This document shows positions 63,399 to 64,000 of a stretch of DNA of 64,000 bases, one piece after another. The notes below the pieces were generated by a model that had not been told where the DNA came from, did no database searches, and saw nothing but the letters and a program-made list of their open reading frames with translations. Source of the DNA: Alteribacter keqinensis. GTDB taxonomy: Bacteria > Bacillota > Bacilli > Bacillales > Salisediminibacteriaceae. Position 1 is the stretch's first letter. The number at the start of each line of letters is the position of its first letter. The DNA is taken from contig NZ_RHIB01000003.1 of NCBI RefSeq assembly GCF_003710255.1, positions 558,001 through 622,000 of the forward strand, in the 5' to 3' direction. The position numbers were made by a program, and so were the translations under genes.

Positions 63399-64000
63399 AT
63401 GGAGATGAGTTTTCGCTGGTATGGAGAAGATGATCCGGTTACGTTAGAAAAAATCAGACAAATTCCTGATATGAAAGGAATAGTAACAGCCATTTATGAT
63501 ATCCCTCCCGGAGAAACCTGGCCTTATGAAGATATTGTTGAATTAAAAAACAGTGTTGAAGAAGCCGGTCTTAAACTTACTGTCATTGAAAGTGTTCCTG
63601 TGCATGAGGAGATAAAGCTCGGCTCAAACAGGAGAGATGTTCTGATTGACCAGTTTGCCCAAACAATTAGAAACCTCTCAAAGGCAGGCATTAACACTGT
63701 GTGCTACAATTTCATGCCTGTTTTTGACTGGGTAAGAACCGACCTGGCTGCTGCTCTTCCAGATGGCTCAAACTCTCTTTATTACAGTGATGAAACTGTT
63801 CGCTCACTGAATCCGGTGAAGGGAGAGTTTTCACTTCCGGGATGGGACTTATCATACCAGAAAGAAGATCTTGAAACGCTGTTAAAAGACTACAGTTCAG
63901 TGACGGAAGAACAGCTTATGGAAAACCTGATTTACTTTCTGAAAAAAATCATACCTGTGGCAGAAGAGAAAAACGTGAATATGGCACTTCATCCTGACGA
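63399..64000 (+). CDS. uxuA: Mannonate dehydratase UxuA, 5' part
   Basis: The gene runs off the window; 200 residues are visible, beginning MEMSFRWYGEDDPVTLEKIR. IPGMKGIV-type IPDMKGIVTAIYDIPPGETW, IKLGSNRRDVLIDQF, VCYNFMPVFDWVRTDL and the metal region MALHPDD are UxuA signatures. It dehydrates D-mannonate to 2-keto-3-deoxygluconate, the next-but-one step after UxaC. ATG 63399 follows AAAAGGAG. Operon with uxaC. Confidence 0.93.
   Translation, partial: MEMSFRWYGEDDPVTLEKIRQIPDMKGIVTAIYDIPPGETWPYEDIVELKNSVEEAGLKLTVIESVPVHEEIKLGSNRRDVLIDQFAQTIRNLSKAGINTVCYNFMPVFDWVRTDLAAALPDGSNSLYYSDETVRSLNPVKGEFSLPGWDLSYQKEDLETLLKDYSSVTEEQLMENLIYFLKKIIPVAEEKNVNMALHPD

Overview
The window comes from an endospore-forming member of the Bacillaceae. 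Two small acid-soluble spore proteins (sspE, sspK), the spore-cortex deacetylase pdaA, a bacillithiol-dependent fosB, perR and the small yfh/yga genes all point there. From memory, the gene order yfhD-yfhE-yfhF-recX-yfhH-sspK-yfhJ-yfhP-mutY-fabL-sspE-ygaC-ygaD-ygaE-hemL-bcp-perR follows the Bacillus subtilis chromosome. Moderate GC and acidic proteins would fit a haloalkaliphilic genus such as Alteribacter or Alkalicoccus, but that is a guess. No rRNA, tRNA, CRISPR array, prophage or complete insertion sequence was seen.

Layout. 0-2 kb: end of a histidine phosphatase gene and hemY. 2.2-9.3 kb: a run of small lipoproteins, membrane proteins and hypotheticals with a serine hydrolase, a methyltransferase and an aminoglycoside 6-adenylyltransferase. 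9.5-12.9 kb: a tightly overlapping operon of ECF sigma factor, membrane protein, ABC ATPase and ABC permease, preceded by a 14-codon leader. 13-24 kb: a YrhK-like protein, an RsbR paralogue, an RNase H-like protein, fosB with a frameshifted kinase upstream, class I fumarase, pdaA, a GAF protein, an AlkA-type glycosylase, rlmCD and a lipoprotein. 24-26.7 kb: treA-treR with a clear tre operator. 26.9-50.6 kb: the yfh/yga backbone, interrupted by lactate permease, SDR, DUF1540, gamma-glutamyltransferase plus split chromate transporter, and quinone-oxidoreductase genes. 51.4-54.0 kb: a three-gene ABC-2 exporter. 54.4-61.8 kb: a potassium channel, bcp, a duplicated divergent lipoprotein/CxxC module, aminopeptidase, D-2-hydroxyacid dehydrogenase, a YaaQ-like protein and perR. 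62-64 kb: the start of a hexuronate operon (uxaC-uxuA).

The intergenic DNA is unusually rich in repeats of several kinds. Seven loci carry short direct repeats with a 20-21 bp period, each with its own unit sequence except one pair that shares a core, and all lie 3' of genes. A second family consists of about 110-125 bp hairpin elements with a conserved core and arms that differ between copies but stay complementary within a copy; these cluster where the window departs from the expected backbone order. A third family carries a GGTGCCTGTCACC core.

Functionally the window combines housekeeping (haem, DNA repair, rRNA methylation, fatty acid synthesis), stress and redox control (perR, bcp, bacillithiol-dependent fosB, an RsbR paralogue, an ECF sigma operon), sporulation genes and carbon use (trehalose-6-phosphate, lactate, hexuronates). 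The best candidate for an undescribed system is the duplicated lipoprotein/CxxC module at 55.4-58.3 kb; the phased 3' repeats are the most striking non-coding signal.
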